DNA of 64,000 bases. Source: Cephalotus follicularis (lineage: Eukaryota > Streptophyta > Magnoliopsida > Oxalidales > Cephalotaceae). Position numbers and translations under genes: made by a program. Positions 45,711 to 57,188 of the stretch are shown here, one piece after another. The notes below the pieces were generated by a model. It searched no databases, was not told the DNA's origin, and saw only the letters and a list, made by a program, of their open reading frames with translations. Numbering within the stretch: the stretch's first letter is position 1; the number at the start of each line of letters is the position of its first letter. The stretch spans positions 108,159 through 172,158 of the forward strand of contig BDDD01005069.1 of NCBI GenBank assembly GCA_001972305.1, in the 5' to 3' direction.

Positions 45711-46237
45711 CTCTGGTTTCTAGTTAAAAACCAAATGTCCACCTCTTTAAGTCCGAAAATCCAGTAACTTGAGCTCCCAGGTTAGGTTTGGTCGCTCCCA
45801 ATTCAAGACAACAGCTCCAATCCAAGTTCAAAGTTTTCTCCCTTGGTTCAATAATGGAGGAAGATGATCTCCCTCCCACTCTCACTCTCTGGTCTCTTTG
45901 TTTCTCATTGTGTCTCCTTCTCTTCAGCAATTCAGTGGTAGAGATGAAGAGAGATGAGTGTTTTATCCAGGCAGAATTTTGTTTCCATCTGCATAAATGA
46001 CAGAACTCATCTCCTCTTCACACCTGGTTGCATGGTGCACCAGGTGTCTTCCCTCTTCTTCCATTCTTGCATGCACCCTTACATGTCTTCTCTCTTTAGT
46101 TCTTTTCAGTCCTGGCAAGTCAGGGTATCATAGTGCATGCATAACACGTCACAATTTGCATGTGAAGGCGCCTGAAGAGTGGCATTAGCATGCCCCCACG
46201 TGACACATTCCTGCCTGTTCAAACGTGTCTGATATTA

Positions 46238-46400
46238 GACACAAAGCGTCGACGCTAATCTTTAAGCATCAGCGCTTAGGGCATTTGTTCTATTGGCGAC
46301 GATGCTTATTACTTGCGTCGACGTTTTACGCATTAAATTAAAACGTGCGTTTTGGCTGTCAAGTCGTCGATGCTTTCGCTTATGGCATTGACGCTTTTGC
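46238..46400 (-). repeat. GCGTCGACGC-type palindromes, outer block of GYP-D
   Basis: Degenerate copies such as AGCGTCGACGC near 46244 and AGTCGTCGATGC near 46364 lie in the same relative place as the first block of GYP-B. Confidence 0.75.
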
Positions 46401-46581
46401 CCAATTTTTTCAATATTTAAGCCAAGTAACCTTTTTAAATTCCTTCACTCACGTACCAACATTATAAATGGGAAAACATCATCTAAGTCGGGAATTCTGC
46501 CGTTCTTATTAATTTCACACATGAAGTTACATCGGGAATTAAAATATTACATTGTGTGAAAATCCCGGGTGTTACATGGCG

Positions 46582-46775
46582 CCATGTGTGCTTATAATTA
46601 ATATGTAAATTAAACTGAGACAATAGATATTGGTTGGGATACTCACACACAACATGGCATAACTAAATTGAAATTGCACAAGGTGACATTAAATGAATTC
46701 AAGAATGTATATATAAAGTGAATTACATTTACAATCAACCACCTAGTGGCTTGCAGGGTCACCCTATACCTAACA
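46582..46775 (-). repeat. Right COP-A LTR, right end
   Basis: It resumes the LTR after GYP-D and ends CCTATACCTAACA at 46775, equal to 21676 of the left LTR. Confidence 0.88.
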
Positions 46776-46910
46776 GTACACAGTATATATAGTGACGCTA
46801 CTTTGAGCCGAGGAGGCCGAGGAGAGCTTATATATGTTCTAAGACAGTTTTGAATGCTATGAAACATCTGGGGTCTACTACCTTGGTAGAGGAGGCCGAT
46901 GAGGACTTTT
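46776..46910. other. Unassigned spacer between two Copia LTRs
   Basis: 135 bp with two copies of a GAGGAGGCCGA(G/T)GAGGA-like motif. No match to the neighbouring elements that I could see. Confidence 0.4.
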
Positions 46911-49219
46911 TGTTAGATTAGGGGTGTCCCTACATGACACGTGGAGTGGTGTTTGTATATATACACTCTTGATTTATACAGTTATGCATTCCATTTATGT
47001 TCTATGTACAAATTTTATTTATATTGGCATGATTATATGGATCATCCCAACCAATCAAAAGGAACAGAATAATTAATTTTAATTAACTGTATGCCATATA
47101 TACCCCTATCACATCAAAGAGTTGGATCTCTTGCCAGGGAGGCCATGAGAATTAGATCCTTATTCCTTGTGACTAAACTGCTCCAAGTCATAGGTTCAGT
47201 TTCTTTGGGCCATTTTTGAACCGTGATAAGGACTTGCCATATTATGCTTGCTCCCAAGGAGGGATGATGGATCTTCTCATTGACCATTCGGTATTATCCT
47301 AAATCTAATGTGGGGTGTGTGTGTGGATGCATGATACTGAACTGACCCACCAATAGGATCCCTATTTGGATAGTCAATACCCATGTCAATAGGGATTCCT
47401 ATGGCCTCGATAGTGTATAGTCTATGATGACTAGTAGGTCTACACATGCGTTGCCTCCTTTGACCTGATGCATTGTGTGGTAACTGCTTGACTTTGATTT
47501 CTGCCTTCTGTAGCACTAGCCACGTGCTAGCAAAAGGGTTGACTTTGGGTCTTGTGGAAGATGCATTGAGATGTATGAGCGACTGCACAACAAGGGATTG
47601 TCATACCTGGGCTGAGGGTGACCAGCTCTATTTATCTATGTACGTTGTAGACTTAAAATCCTGTACAGGTTATAGATGGATTGGAGACGTGGTAGTTTCC
47701 ATGGGAGGTCTGTCATAGTCTTAGTGCGATCATAGATATTTAGTGTCATGGGTAAATCTAGGGGTGACATTCATCCAAACCCTAGACCGTTGATTGGAGC
47801 TAAGTATGACGAGGGAAACATGACACGTATGCCGATGACTGGATAAAGTGACTGGCTATTCGGTCCCTGATTGATAGACGTGGTAATACACGGATCCGGG
47901 GGGTGACTGGAGATCACACCGGGGCTATTTTAATGGTGGGTGACTATTAGAATAGTCGTACCAGACAAATGGGGTGATCTGGGAATTTATCATCATACTA
48001 GAGATCGACAGGCTTTTGAGTCCTGACTGACTTCGAACTGGTTGACATGTAGAGAAACATGTCATTTAGTAAAAGGTTGACATCAAGGAGATGTTACTTT
48101 TCTAGTGAATATTTTATTTGCTAGATTTGGGTCCATGCAGTACGACGATAAAATATTCCAAGCGAAGGGTTGATATTAATTTACATTAAGTGCTTTGGGA
48201 ACTTATTGTAAAGAGAGAGCATTGGGCTAACTTTGGACTTGGGATTAATTCCCTTGTCTTGGCCAAATTTGGGCCATAGGGAATGGACCATCTTGGCTTG
48301 TTTTTGGGCTCAACATTGTATAATATTGGGAGGCCCAAAATCATGCCCAAATTAATTGCCCACATAAGTTGACTTTGTCAACTCCATTTCTTCATCTTGC
48401 ATCTCACGGCATCACACCAATTTGAGGGGATGTATGTGGCCGGCCATGTGCTTAAATGAAGATACATGTGTGATATTTATATGGTTAAAATGTGATGAGT
48501 CATTGTTGCATTGAATTCACAAAAGACCGAAGGGATTGAATGCATAAAAGACAAAAGACTAAAGTAAGATATTTTGTAATAACTTACTAATCAAGCTTTG
48601 CTTTTGATATATATATATATATACATACATGCATGACAATTTTGACTCTCTCAAGAAATCTCTTCCTCTCACATATTGCTCTCTCTCCCATCTCTCTTGT
48701 GTGGCCGTGATTTCCATTTCCAAGAGGGAAAAGGCATCACTTTGTCTCCAACAAAGGGAGATATCATATCAATTAAACCTTTCACACTTCCTTAGTCATT
48801 TTAGGTGGAGATTTCTTTGTGTATTGCAATGGATCTTTACCGAGATTGATTTAGTCTGGGTTAAACACAAACCTATCCATATTCTCCTCCTTTCCGTGGT
48901 AAAAGGAAGGTCTTGGATTTTTTTGGTTTTGGATTAAAGAGAAGAGGGAGCTTGACTTGAAGGAAGAAGTTCTTCACTTTGGTAATATTTTATTCTCCTT
49001 CTTTTGTCTTTGTAATTTCAAGTTACATGATGCTTGGTGATAGTTTTGGTTGTGTGCTTATTTAGTGATCTTGGACATTATTTGGGACTCTTTGAAATTA
49101 AGTTTTAGGGTAATTCCATTTCTTGGGAATTAACTATTCGGTTGAAATTAAAGTGAATCACCCTAATGCTGAAAATTCAAATTGAGTGCTTCCGCTACTC
49201 TATGAGACATAGGTTCCCA
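46911..49219 (+). repeat. COP-B 5' LTR
   Basis: It starts TGTTAGATTAGGGGTGTCC and aligns patchily, in order, with the reverse complement of the COP-A LTR, for example around 47340-47500. Its right end is placed just before the primer site at 49225 and is uncertain by a few bases. A (TA)n tract lies at 48609-48626. Confidence 0.75.
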
Positions 49220-49224
49220 AAAAG

Positions 49225-49238
49225 TGGTATCAGAGCGC
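49225..49238 (+). other. COP-B primer-binding site
   Basis: TGGTATCAGAGCGC, complementary to initiator tRNA-Met. Confidence 0.9.
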
Positions 49239-49239
49239 G

Positions 49240-50618
49240 ACCTAATTAGCATCTATCAAACCTTAATTTGATGTCTAATGGATTTGTGGTTGGTTTCCCT
49301 TTATTGGCCGATTTTATTGTAACCCTAGATTTAGTGGGAGTTGCAATTTCTTTAGCTTTTGTTAAAATCGACGAGCCATTGAACATTAAATTTTTACGCA
49401 TTAATTCATTTATATATATGGCCATATTTTTGAATTTCTTATACATGCTGGTAGGCATGGGACTAGTCCTAGTTTTATGGTTTCTTTTGTGGATGATTTA
49501 AATTCTTTATTACATTTAATGGAATTCATTCGGTCTGTAATATGGCTGCCTGCGCGCGCCTTTTATTTTCTTGTCCTTTATTTTATAGGGAATATAATTC
49601 TCTTCTCCCTCAATTTCATTTCTTTTCTTTTATTGTACACTGGATGTAAATGGAAGAAAGGAGCCAATTAAGCTTGAAGAGGGGATCAAGAAGAATGCAA
49701 GACCAATTGAAGACCATGTGTGCGTGGTAGCTAAATGTAATAGAGTTAATTAAATTAGTACACCTAGGAGACCAAGTGATCATGTTGGCTCACGATCACT
49801 TATAGTTTTATGTCCCAAGTCAGGCCACTTTTAGGATTCATGAGATGGATGTTTTTTTCTTTTTACAAACAATCCAAAGATGTTTAAGCATGCTAAGCCG
49901 TTCCAAAGGGATTGGAATATAATTAAATTATCTAATAATGGCATTGGTAATTTAATAAAATTGATGAGACCAAATTCCTCCAAATCATATAAATAATAAG
50001 TTTATAAGCGGTGGGGCATATGGTTGCCCTGTCGTTGGCGTTCCATTATCATCGTTGAATGGTGTGGACATATTGGGGATGGCACCAGCCAAAGCTGAGG
50101 TCCCTCATATGACTATTTCTATTCAATTTCAGTGTGAGGTAAACTGGAATGAAATAACCATGTTTTGACGTTTTGACAGGCCAAAGCGCGTGGATGTCAA
50201 AACGGGTTCATTTCTTTGAGGATTATGGGTTTGACTTATACTGGGATCTTATGGTTTGTCATGCCAAAGCTGAGACCATAAGGGCCGGGAGGCCGAATGT
50301 TTTGTATCAGATCTTACATTTCAAGGGAAGAACCCGAGAATGTAAATTGCTACTCATACCTACCTATTCAGGTATTATGATTTGTTAGCCAAAGTTAAGG
50401 CTATAATATCTGGATAGATTCCGATCCCCACTAGGAAGCGAGAGGCTTCTCGAATTCCACATGGGGGTGTGGGATACGATTAGAATAGTGGGAGTAGCCA
50501 TAATTACAAAAAGCCAAGGGTTATGGTAATAACATTAAAATGTAATTTTCTGCTAATATTACTCTCTTTTATGTTTCCTCTTTTATAGGTTGCTAGATAT
50601 ATACAGACTCTGCTTAAA
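49240..50618 (+). other. COP-B untranslated leader, no gene
   Basis: Nearly 1.4 kb between primer site and gag. It contains three copies of GCCAAAGCTGAG-like text (50089, 50263, 50388) but no coding frame with a recognisable domain. Confidence 0.6.
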
Positions 50619-51432
50619 ATGTTAGTTGGCACAACACTTTCACGCATATTGGAAACTAATAAGCTTACGGGTCCAAACTTTATCAATTGGCAGCGCAATC
50701 TGCGCTTAGCACTCATGAGCATGAAGCTTGCTAATGTCATGACTGAGAGCCCCCCTATATTGCGAGCTACTTTTATAGAAGAGCAAAAGGCCAAGATGGC
50801 CAAATGGATAGATGAGGATGAGGAATCTCATTGCCTAACGATTTCTGGTATGGTCCTAGAATTGCAAAGACATCACTAGAATATTGAAACCCTTGGAGCC
50901 ATACTTCTCCGTCTTCAGGAGTTGTACGGATCCCGGTCTAGAACCGAGAGGTTTAACTTGTCCCGTCAGCTCTTTTCTACGAAGATGACCGAGGGAGCTT
51001 CAGTTCACGCACATGGACTGAATATGATAGATCTCATTGAGTAGCTGCATCAGTTAGATCTCACAATGGATAATGATTTTTAGAGTGAACTGGTGCTTTT
51101 CTCTCTTCCTCGGTCATACTCCTAATTCATCACAAATTTCCACATGAACAAGGTAAACACGGATCTACCTGGGCTTGCAGAAATGCTTCGTATGGCCAAA
51201 GTAGACATGGACCATGGGAAATCCAAGTCTAATGTGATGCTTCTACCTTCTACTTCTTCCTGGACAACTCCTAATAATAGCAGATCGAGAGGATCTAAGT
51301 CCAATGGCAAGGCGCCCATGATTTCTAAAGGGAAGAAGAAGAAGAAGAAAAGAAGACAACCAATTAGGCCGACGGGGCCAGTGGTTGGGGGAGCTATCCT
51401 AAACACGATCCGATAGCTTCAGGATGAAGACT
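50619..51432 (+). pseudogene. gag: COP-B gag
   Basis: ATG at 50619 opens a Copia gag: LTGPNFINWQRNLRLAL (about 50661) is the conserved start of the domain. Stops at 50877, 51042 and 51081 and a shift near 51120 break it. A basic lysine-rich segment (about 51330-51360) precedes the zinc knuckle. Length and order fit the family. Confidence 0.85.
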
Positions 51433-52570
51433 AATGCTTCTATTATGGGAAGCAAGGTCATTGGAGATCTCAGTGCCGAGAGTTCCAACAGTCCAAATCA
51501 GAAGGTGCCTCAGGGTCAGGTACTTTTATGATTGAGCTTTTTATAGCTGAAAATGTTAGTTCAACTTGGGTTTTGGATTCAGGTTGTGGAACTAATATTT
51601 GTAACTCTTTGAAGGGACTAAGAGGAGCTAGAAAGCTTGATGCTAGGGAAGCACTGGACTTACGCCTAGGTGATGGGTCGAGGATTCACACCACTTATGT
51701 AGGTGTTTTTGAGTTGTTTTTGTTGAATGGGAATGTATTAAAACTTGATCCTTGTTATTATGTCGGGAACCTTGTAAGGAACATTATTTCTGTTTTCTAT
51801 TTGTATAAGATGGGCATGGAGCTCACTTTTACTGCATTTACTTGTAGTCTTATACATAACAAAGTTCTTATATGTGACGGACACATAGACAATGGGATTT
51901 ATGTTTTAAATACAAATAAACAAATGGCTTTAACAATTCAAACTGGAACTAGCACTAAAAGACAAAGAGAGATAAACGATATAAATCCTTCATATATGGC
52001 ATTGTAGATTAGGTCATCCTAGCAATGCTAGATTAACACGTTTGGTTAAGGATGATCTTCTCGACATCTAGGACGTGGAGTCCTTTCCTACGTGTGAGCC
52101 ATGTCTTATTGGCAAGATGACCAAATCTCCATTCTCCGGGGTAGAGGAAAGGGCAGTGGACATACTGGGACTTGTCCACACCGACGTCTGCGGACCTATG
52201 TCTGTTAATGCTATTGGAGGTTTTGCCTACTTCATTACCTTCACCGATGACTTGTCGCGGTATGGGTATGTGTTTCTAATGAAACACAAGTATGAGGCCT
52301 TTGAGAGGTTCAAAGAATTCAGACTAGAAGTAGAAAAGCAAACGGGTAAACTCATTAAGATCCTCCGGTTGGATCGAGGTGGTGAATACCTGTCTGCTGA
52401 ATTTTGGGGTTATCTTAAGGATAACGGAATTCGTTCTCAATGGACACCTCCTGGAACACCACAGCATAATGGTGTGTCCGAGCGGAGGAATAGGACCTTG
52501 ATGAATATGGTCTGGTCCATATGTCAATTGCAGATCTTCCTATATCATTCTGGGGTTATGCGCTGTAGGT
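51433..52570 (+). pseudogene. COP-B zinc knuckle, protease and integrase
   Basis: A zinc-knuckle relic CFYYGKQGHWRSQC (about 51435) has tyrosine in place of the second cysteine. Protease active site WVLDSGCGTNIC lies at about 51570. GAG-pre-integrase RLGHPSNARL is at about 52008, and the integrase core carries HTDVCGPMS (about 52180), LRLDRGGEYL (about 52362) and the glutamate in SERRNRT (about 52480). A stop near 52005 and a shift near 52070 break it; the core itself is open from 52075 to 52572. Confidence 0.88.
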
Positions 52571-53649
52571 AGCAACGTACACCCTAAACTGGATTCCTTC
52601 TAAATTCGTCCCCTTTACTCCTTATGAGGTATTTTTAGGGAGGAAACCCAGCCTAAACCATTTGAAGGTTTGGGCTGTCCAGCTTATGTGAAGAAGCAAG
52701 AGGCTTTTAAGCTGGAGGCATGAGCGGATCGTTTCCGGTTTGTAAGGTATCCTAAAAAGATAAAAGGATACTACTTTTACCATCCCAGCGAACAAACGGT
52801 TTTTGTTTCGCGAACTGCCACATTCCTAGAGAAGGAATACCTGCTTGTAGAGAGTAGTGGGAGCAAGGTGGAACTGAGAGAGTTATCACCTGGTGAAAGC
52901 CCACAAGATGAAGAGGAATTAGAGGTTGAACCCTCTAGAGACATTATTGGGGAAGGACCCCAACCTGAAAAAGGATCTCAAGAAGGCACTCCTCTGATGA
53001 GGAGATCAGGCCGAGTTTTAACAGTGCCTGAGAGATGGTTTTCTCATTGAGGGCACTGATGAACTCAACGACATCGATGATGACGAGCTTGTCAGCTATG
53101 AGGAAGGAGTGAAGAGCACTGAATCTGGGGCATGGCTTGAAGCCATGAAATCTGAGATGGACTCCATGTACGCAAACCAAGTATGGAACTTGGTGGCTGC
53201 ACAACCTTAATGGTTGCAAATGGATCTTCAAGAGGAAGATTGGCACTGATGGTAAGATAGAGACTTATAAAACGCGATTGGTCGCGAAAGGGTATTGGCA
53301 AAGACACGGAGTCGACTAAACCGAAACTCTCTCACCAATCGCTATGCTTAAGTCCATGCGGATATTGCTTGCTATTGCCGCTCATTATGACTATGAGATA
53401 TGGCAGATGGATGTCAAGACGGCCTTCTTGAATGGCTATCTTAAAGAGGATATTTATATGTCCCAACCTAAGGGGTTACATCCGGGGAGCATCCATAGAG
53501 AGTGTGCAAGCTCCAAAGGTCTATTTATGTCCTTAAGAAAGCATCCCGTAGCTGAAATATCCGTTTTGACAAGACCGTTAAGACTTTCGGTTTCATCAAA
53601 AACGTATATGACCCTTGTGTATATCGAAAACAGGATGGCCAAAACATCA
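52571..53649 (+). pseudogene. COP-B integrase C-terminus and reverse transcriptase start
   Basis: Broken frames carry the linker after integrase, then an acidic segment (52868-53050) and the start of reverse transcriptase: KRKIGTDGKIETYKTRLVAKG near 53232 and QMDVKTAFLNG near 53404. The catalytic YVDD is not reached because GYP-E cuts in at 53650. Multiple shifts and stops. Confidence 0.8.
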
Positions 53650-53997
53650 TGTAACGCCCCGAATTTCATAAATAATTATTATGAAATTGGTGCGTGTACA
53701 GTTGTGATAAAATCGATAGAGACCGGAGTAATAAAAAGGCATCACGCATTTAAGTTGTAATCGTGTTAGTTAAGACGGCTAGTAAAACCTATTTTAAATG
53801 CGCGACAATAAAGCCCAAATGTTCGCATTTTTATTGCGATTATTTTGGTGATCGTTTGGATAATTTATGTCGCGATTAGCGGATAAATCGGGACCCATAC
53901 CTTAGTATTTTACCAGAAAATACTAAGGAGGAAGCAAAATAATAAAAGAAGAAGGAGGGAGACACGGGCGCATAGCGCGCCCGTGTGAAGAACCTGC

Positions 53998-54001
<4 letters not shown>

Positions 54002-54031
<30 letters not shown>
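54002..54031 (+). repeat. (GA)15 microsatellite in GYP-E 5' LTR
   Basis: Uninterrupted GA run; the matching run in the 3' LTR (60283-60300) has about nine units. Confidence 0.9.
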
Positions 54032-54034
<3 letters not shown>

Positions 54035-54831
54035 GGAGAGACAACAGGAGAGAGAGGGAGAGAGGGCGCTGGAGACGAAGCTGGAGCCAGCCACGTGACC
54101 GGGTGAGGACGGCAGGCCACCCAGGCACGCCTACCACCGGTAAGGTCTTCCCCCTTCCCCTCTTTTCTCTTCTTTTTCTTCTTCTTCCTCGCTACTGTCG
54201 TGCCTCCGCCGAGCGTTTCCCGGCGCAGTTAGCGTCGCGGATGGCGTGGGTTATGGTGTAGAAGGCCCGCTCTACCAATTTTGACCATCGGTGAGGCATG
54301 ATTCGGCCGGAAACGACCGGAATCAGTTGACAGAGTCGACTCAACGAGTCGACTCACAGCCGCCTGAGACCGCGCTTTTGGCGCCGAGTCTCGGCGAGTC
54401 ACGGGTAGGGGTGTGTATAACTGGTGAATGTGTGACATTTTTGGATGGCGATCGGACCTGTTGAGGTCCGGCGAGTTGACTCACTGAGTCATAACTCACT
54501 GTCGGCCGTGGCGTGACGTTCGGCACCGATTCACGGCGAGTTTTGAGCGGTTCTGTGTACACCGTTCAATGTGGAACCCGTTTATGTGTGTTTCGCAAGC
54601 TGGATGAGTTGGCCAAAATCCGGTCGACGTTTCGGCGACGGCAATGTTTTGCGTGCGCTGATCGTAATGAAATGTGTTATATGTGCAGTGTGTGCGGCAA
54701 TTGGATTTGGCAGTGGAAAGGATCAATTAGCAAGAACCGGCTTCGGTTCAACGGTTATTGGAAAGGTTCGGCAATTGAACCTGCGGTTCGACTGTGCTGT
54801 TGCTACTGCGATTCCTAACTCAGAATCAGAG

Positions 54832-56454
54832 GTAGGGGTAATAGTAGGGGATTTATACTTGCTTATTTGAGTTCAAGAATGATGTTTATTATTAATGAAA
54901 TGCATGGACTTTGTGGATTGAATTGCATGCACGTTCTGGGATGATTTTCCCTTGGTGTTTGAATGGTGTGATTTGTGTTAGGGTTGCTATGAGTGGCTAA
55001 CCTGCCTTCCATATTGTGATTGAAATGATTGTGGATCGAATTGCATGTGTGATTATGCATGTTGATCTCTTGGTATTGAACGTGTTGAAGGAGAAAATGT
55101 TTCTGATCTTCTCTAACCGTCGATGTTTAAATGGTAAGCGTCGACGCTGTGGACTGTTACGCGTAGGAATGTACACTAATTTCGCGATAAACGTCGACGC
55201 TTAAGGAAAGCGTTGACGCCCTGGTTTGAATATGCGTAGTGATGGACGCGTGGATGTTGACACTTGAGGTCTTACCTCAAAGCGTCGACGCCAAATCAAT
55301 GAACGCTGACGCTCAAGGATCCTTACCTTGAAGCATCGACGTCAAGGACAATTGTTGACACTTAAGTCACTTGTTAAAGCGCCGACGCTTAAAGGGTATA
55401 AGCGTTGATGCCTAGGGTTAAACGGCGACGCTTAAGTGACTAATATGAACGATTTGGCACCTAGAGGTTAGGTGTCGACGCCGAAAGGGTCGGGTTGCAT
55501 TTTGAGCATATGTTTGCTTGCATATTATTGTGGATTGGTCGAGCTTTCCTTGGCTTGTGCCGGTTAGCGTCGATGTAGGTATGAATTGAACCGTGAACTG
55601 AATTGTGAATTGAAATGTGATTGAATTCTAAAGTGTTTTATCATTTTAGAAGTGCATACATGATTTTACAACAAATCATTATTTTACACGAAAATGTATA
55701 TTTGTTAAATGTATATTTTCGAAGGATTGAAACGTGATTTCAAAGACTGTTTACATTTTGAATAAATGTATTATTTCAAGTATTTTATAACTTATGAATT
55801 AGTTGGAGATGATTGATTTTTGGATTGACTGAGCATTCATAGCACCACAGGACGGTTAGCTGTGTGCTTTCCTAGCTCGGGGCCGGTTAGCATCAATGAT
55901 TGAATTGTTTGATTGATTGTGATTGTTACGCTGTTAGTGCGGTGACGGAGGTTGTCACTTACGCTAATGGCAGGCTGTGGTCTAGGGGCCAGGAGATGGC
56001 TAGGGACACCACACCGGATGGTCTTCCTCCGCTACGTGCCGGTTAACATCCACACTATGAGCTATCCTCTGCCTATGTGCCAGTTAGACTCATTTGTTTG
56101 TTGAACTTTCCTCAGCTACGTGCCGGTTAATGACAATTATTGATCGAACTTTCCTCCGCCTATGGGCAGGTTAGCATCGACGTGAGATAATAATAACCTA
56201 CGGGTGGTGGTTATCGAATACTAATTGAATTGATTGGTCCTTAGTGACATGACTGATGATTTGTGTTGATGTAGCCACTTGGCATGGTTGCGTAACTATT
56301 GATCAAGATACATATACAAAAACATATTGTATATACATTGTACTGCATCATTATGCATTAATTACAAGATTTACATTATTGTTGATCCCGAAAGGTATTT
56401 ATACTTTCTCTACTTAGCCGAGTGAGGACAAAGGCTAACCCACTACAATTTCAG
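54832..56454 (+). other. Candidate LTR-leader intron in GYP-E
   Basis: Donor TCAGAG/GTAGGGGTAAT at 54832 and branch-point plus acceptor GGCTAACCCACTACAATTTC-AG ending 56454. It would remove 1.62 kb, including the palindrome array and many upstream ATGs, before gag. The donor is conserved at 61093 in the 3' LTR and at 25199 in GYP-B. Confidence 0.5.
55118..55480 (+). repeat. GCGTCGACGC-type palindrome array in GYP-E 5' LTR
   Basis: Thirteen degenerate cores from 55120 to 55475, at intervals of about 20, 28, 43 and 50 bp, matching the layout in GYP-B. Confidence 0.85.
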
Positions 56455-56982
56455 ATTGACAGGGGCAATCGGACAAGTGCTGCTGAAGCTGTGTTGGAAG
56501 CTTCTTTCCTGAATGTTGTTTTAATTGCATTGTGTTGTAATAATCATACTCGTGTTTTAAGAGAATGATGAGACGTGCTTGTTACGAATTATCAGTTGGA
56601 TGATTGTATCAATTGGTTATTGAAATGATGGAATATTGTACTGGATTAATGTATAATAGTTTATGGCTGTACTAATTTGGGATAATGTATTATCGTATTT
56701 GATGGATAATCATTAAGTATGGATTCTGTATTTAATGAAATATTGTATCGACATGTTTTGATCATGCTCCGTTTTGAGGGCAATTAACAATGGAATGTCG
56801 TATTTTGGTAACACGTAGTAAGGGATGCGTGTTACGTTGTTAATTCGGCTTATAATTGAATGCTTCCGCAAGTTATTAATCGTTTTGAAAGTTTTAAATT
56901 TCCGCGTAAAACTGTATAAGCCGGATATTATGTTGATTGCTACCATTATTACTGTTGTTATGGAAACGGGGTATGACAGCAG

Positions 56983-56994
56983 TGGTATCAGAGC
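56983..56994 (+). other. GYP-E primer-binding site
   Basis: TGGTATCAGAGC, complementary to initiator tRNA-Met, four bases after the LTR end. Confidence 0.93.
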
Positions 56995-57188
56995 TTATAT
57001 TTGATTATAGTCTATCGCTAGGATAATATCCTTGGCAACCAAAATGATTGATAATACAATAGTGGTAATCGAGCATATTCCATGTATGCTTAAATATAAT
57101 AAGGAATTTATCCAAGCTAATATTTTCCTTGGCAATTAATGAAATGTTTCCTGATGATGGTTTATATCATTTCCTTATAGGAAACAGA

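Larger units (their letters stand above)
43908..46576 (-). mobile_element. GYP-D, gypsy solo LTR in the COP-A LTR
   Basis: 2.67 kb; plus-strand ends TGTCACACCCCG and CGGGTGTTACA, so in its own direction it starts TGTAACACCCG. Flanks gggcg (43903-43907) and tggcg (46577-46581) form a 5-bp duplication with one change. No coding sequence. Conserved blocks link it to the GYP-E LTR, including the acceptor-like block near 44300 and the palindromes. Confidence 0.9.
19546..46775 (-). mobile_element. COP-A, Ty1/Copia element acting as outer shell of a nest
   Basis: A left LTR (19546-21676), internal pol in reverse (21691-24320) and a right copy of the same LTR (41951-43907 plus 46582-46775) lie in the expected order for a reverse Copia element. 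The 3' half of pol is present; gag, protease and primer site are lost between 24320 and 41950, where GYP-B sits. The outer 5-bp flanks, agctc and gtaca, do not match, so the right LTR could belong to a separate insertion. Confidence 0.6.
46911..53649 (+). mobile_element. COP-B, Ty1/Copia element, cut by GYP-E
   Basis: 5' LTR, primer site, leader, gag, zinc knuckle, protease, integrase and the start of reverse transcriptase run forward in Copia order. It stops in reverse transcriptase at 53649, where GYP-E starts; the rest is not in the window. Integrase is close to COP-A, so both are one lineage, perhaps Tork-like. Confidence 0.85.
53650..56978 (+). repeat. GYP-E 5' LTR
   Basis: 3.33 kb, TGTAACGCCCCGAATTT to ACGGGGTATGACA. 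In one 130-bp stretch (54865-55000 against 61125-61260) I count about seven differences to the 3' LTR, so a fairly recent insertion. It contains a GA microsatellite, the palindrome array and intron-like signals. Short open frames inside it carry no known domain. Confidence 0.93.

Noticed and set aside
49268..49501. 77-residue hydrophobic open frame in the COP-B leader
   Set aside because: AT-rich non-coding leader readily gives such frames; no domain, and it lies upstream of gag with no copy elsewhere in the window.
54513..54870. Cysteine-rich open frames of about 100 residues in the GYP-E LTRs
   Set aside because: They lie in two overlapping frames in the LTR exon part, differ between the two LTRs and match no known domain.
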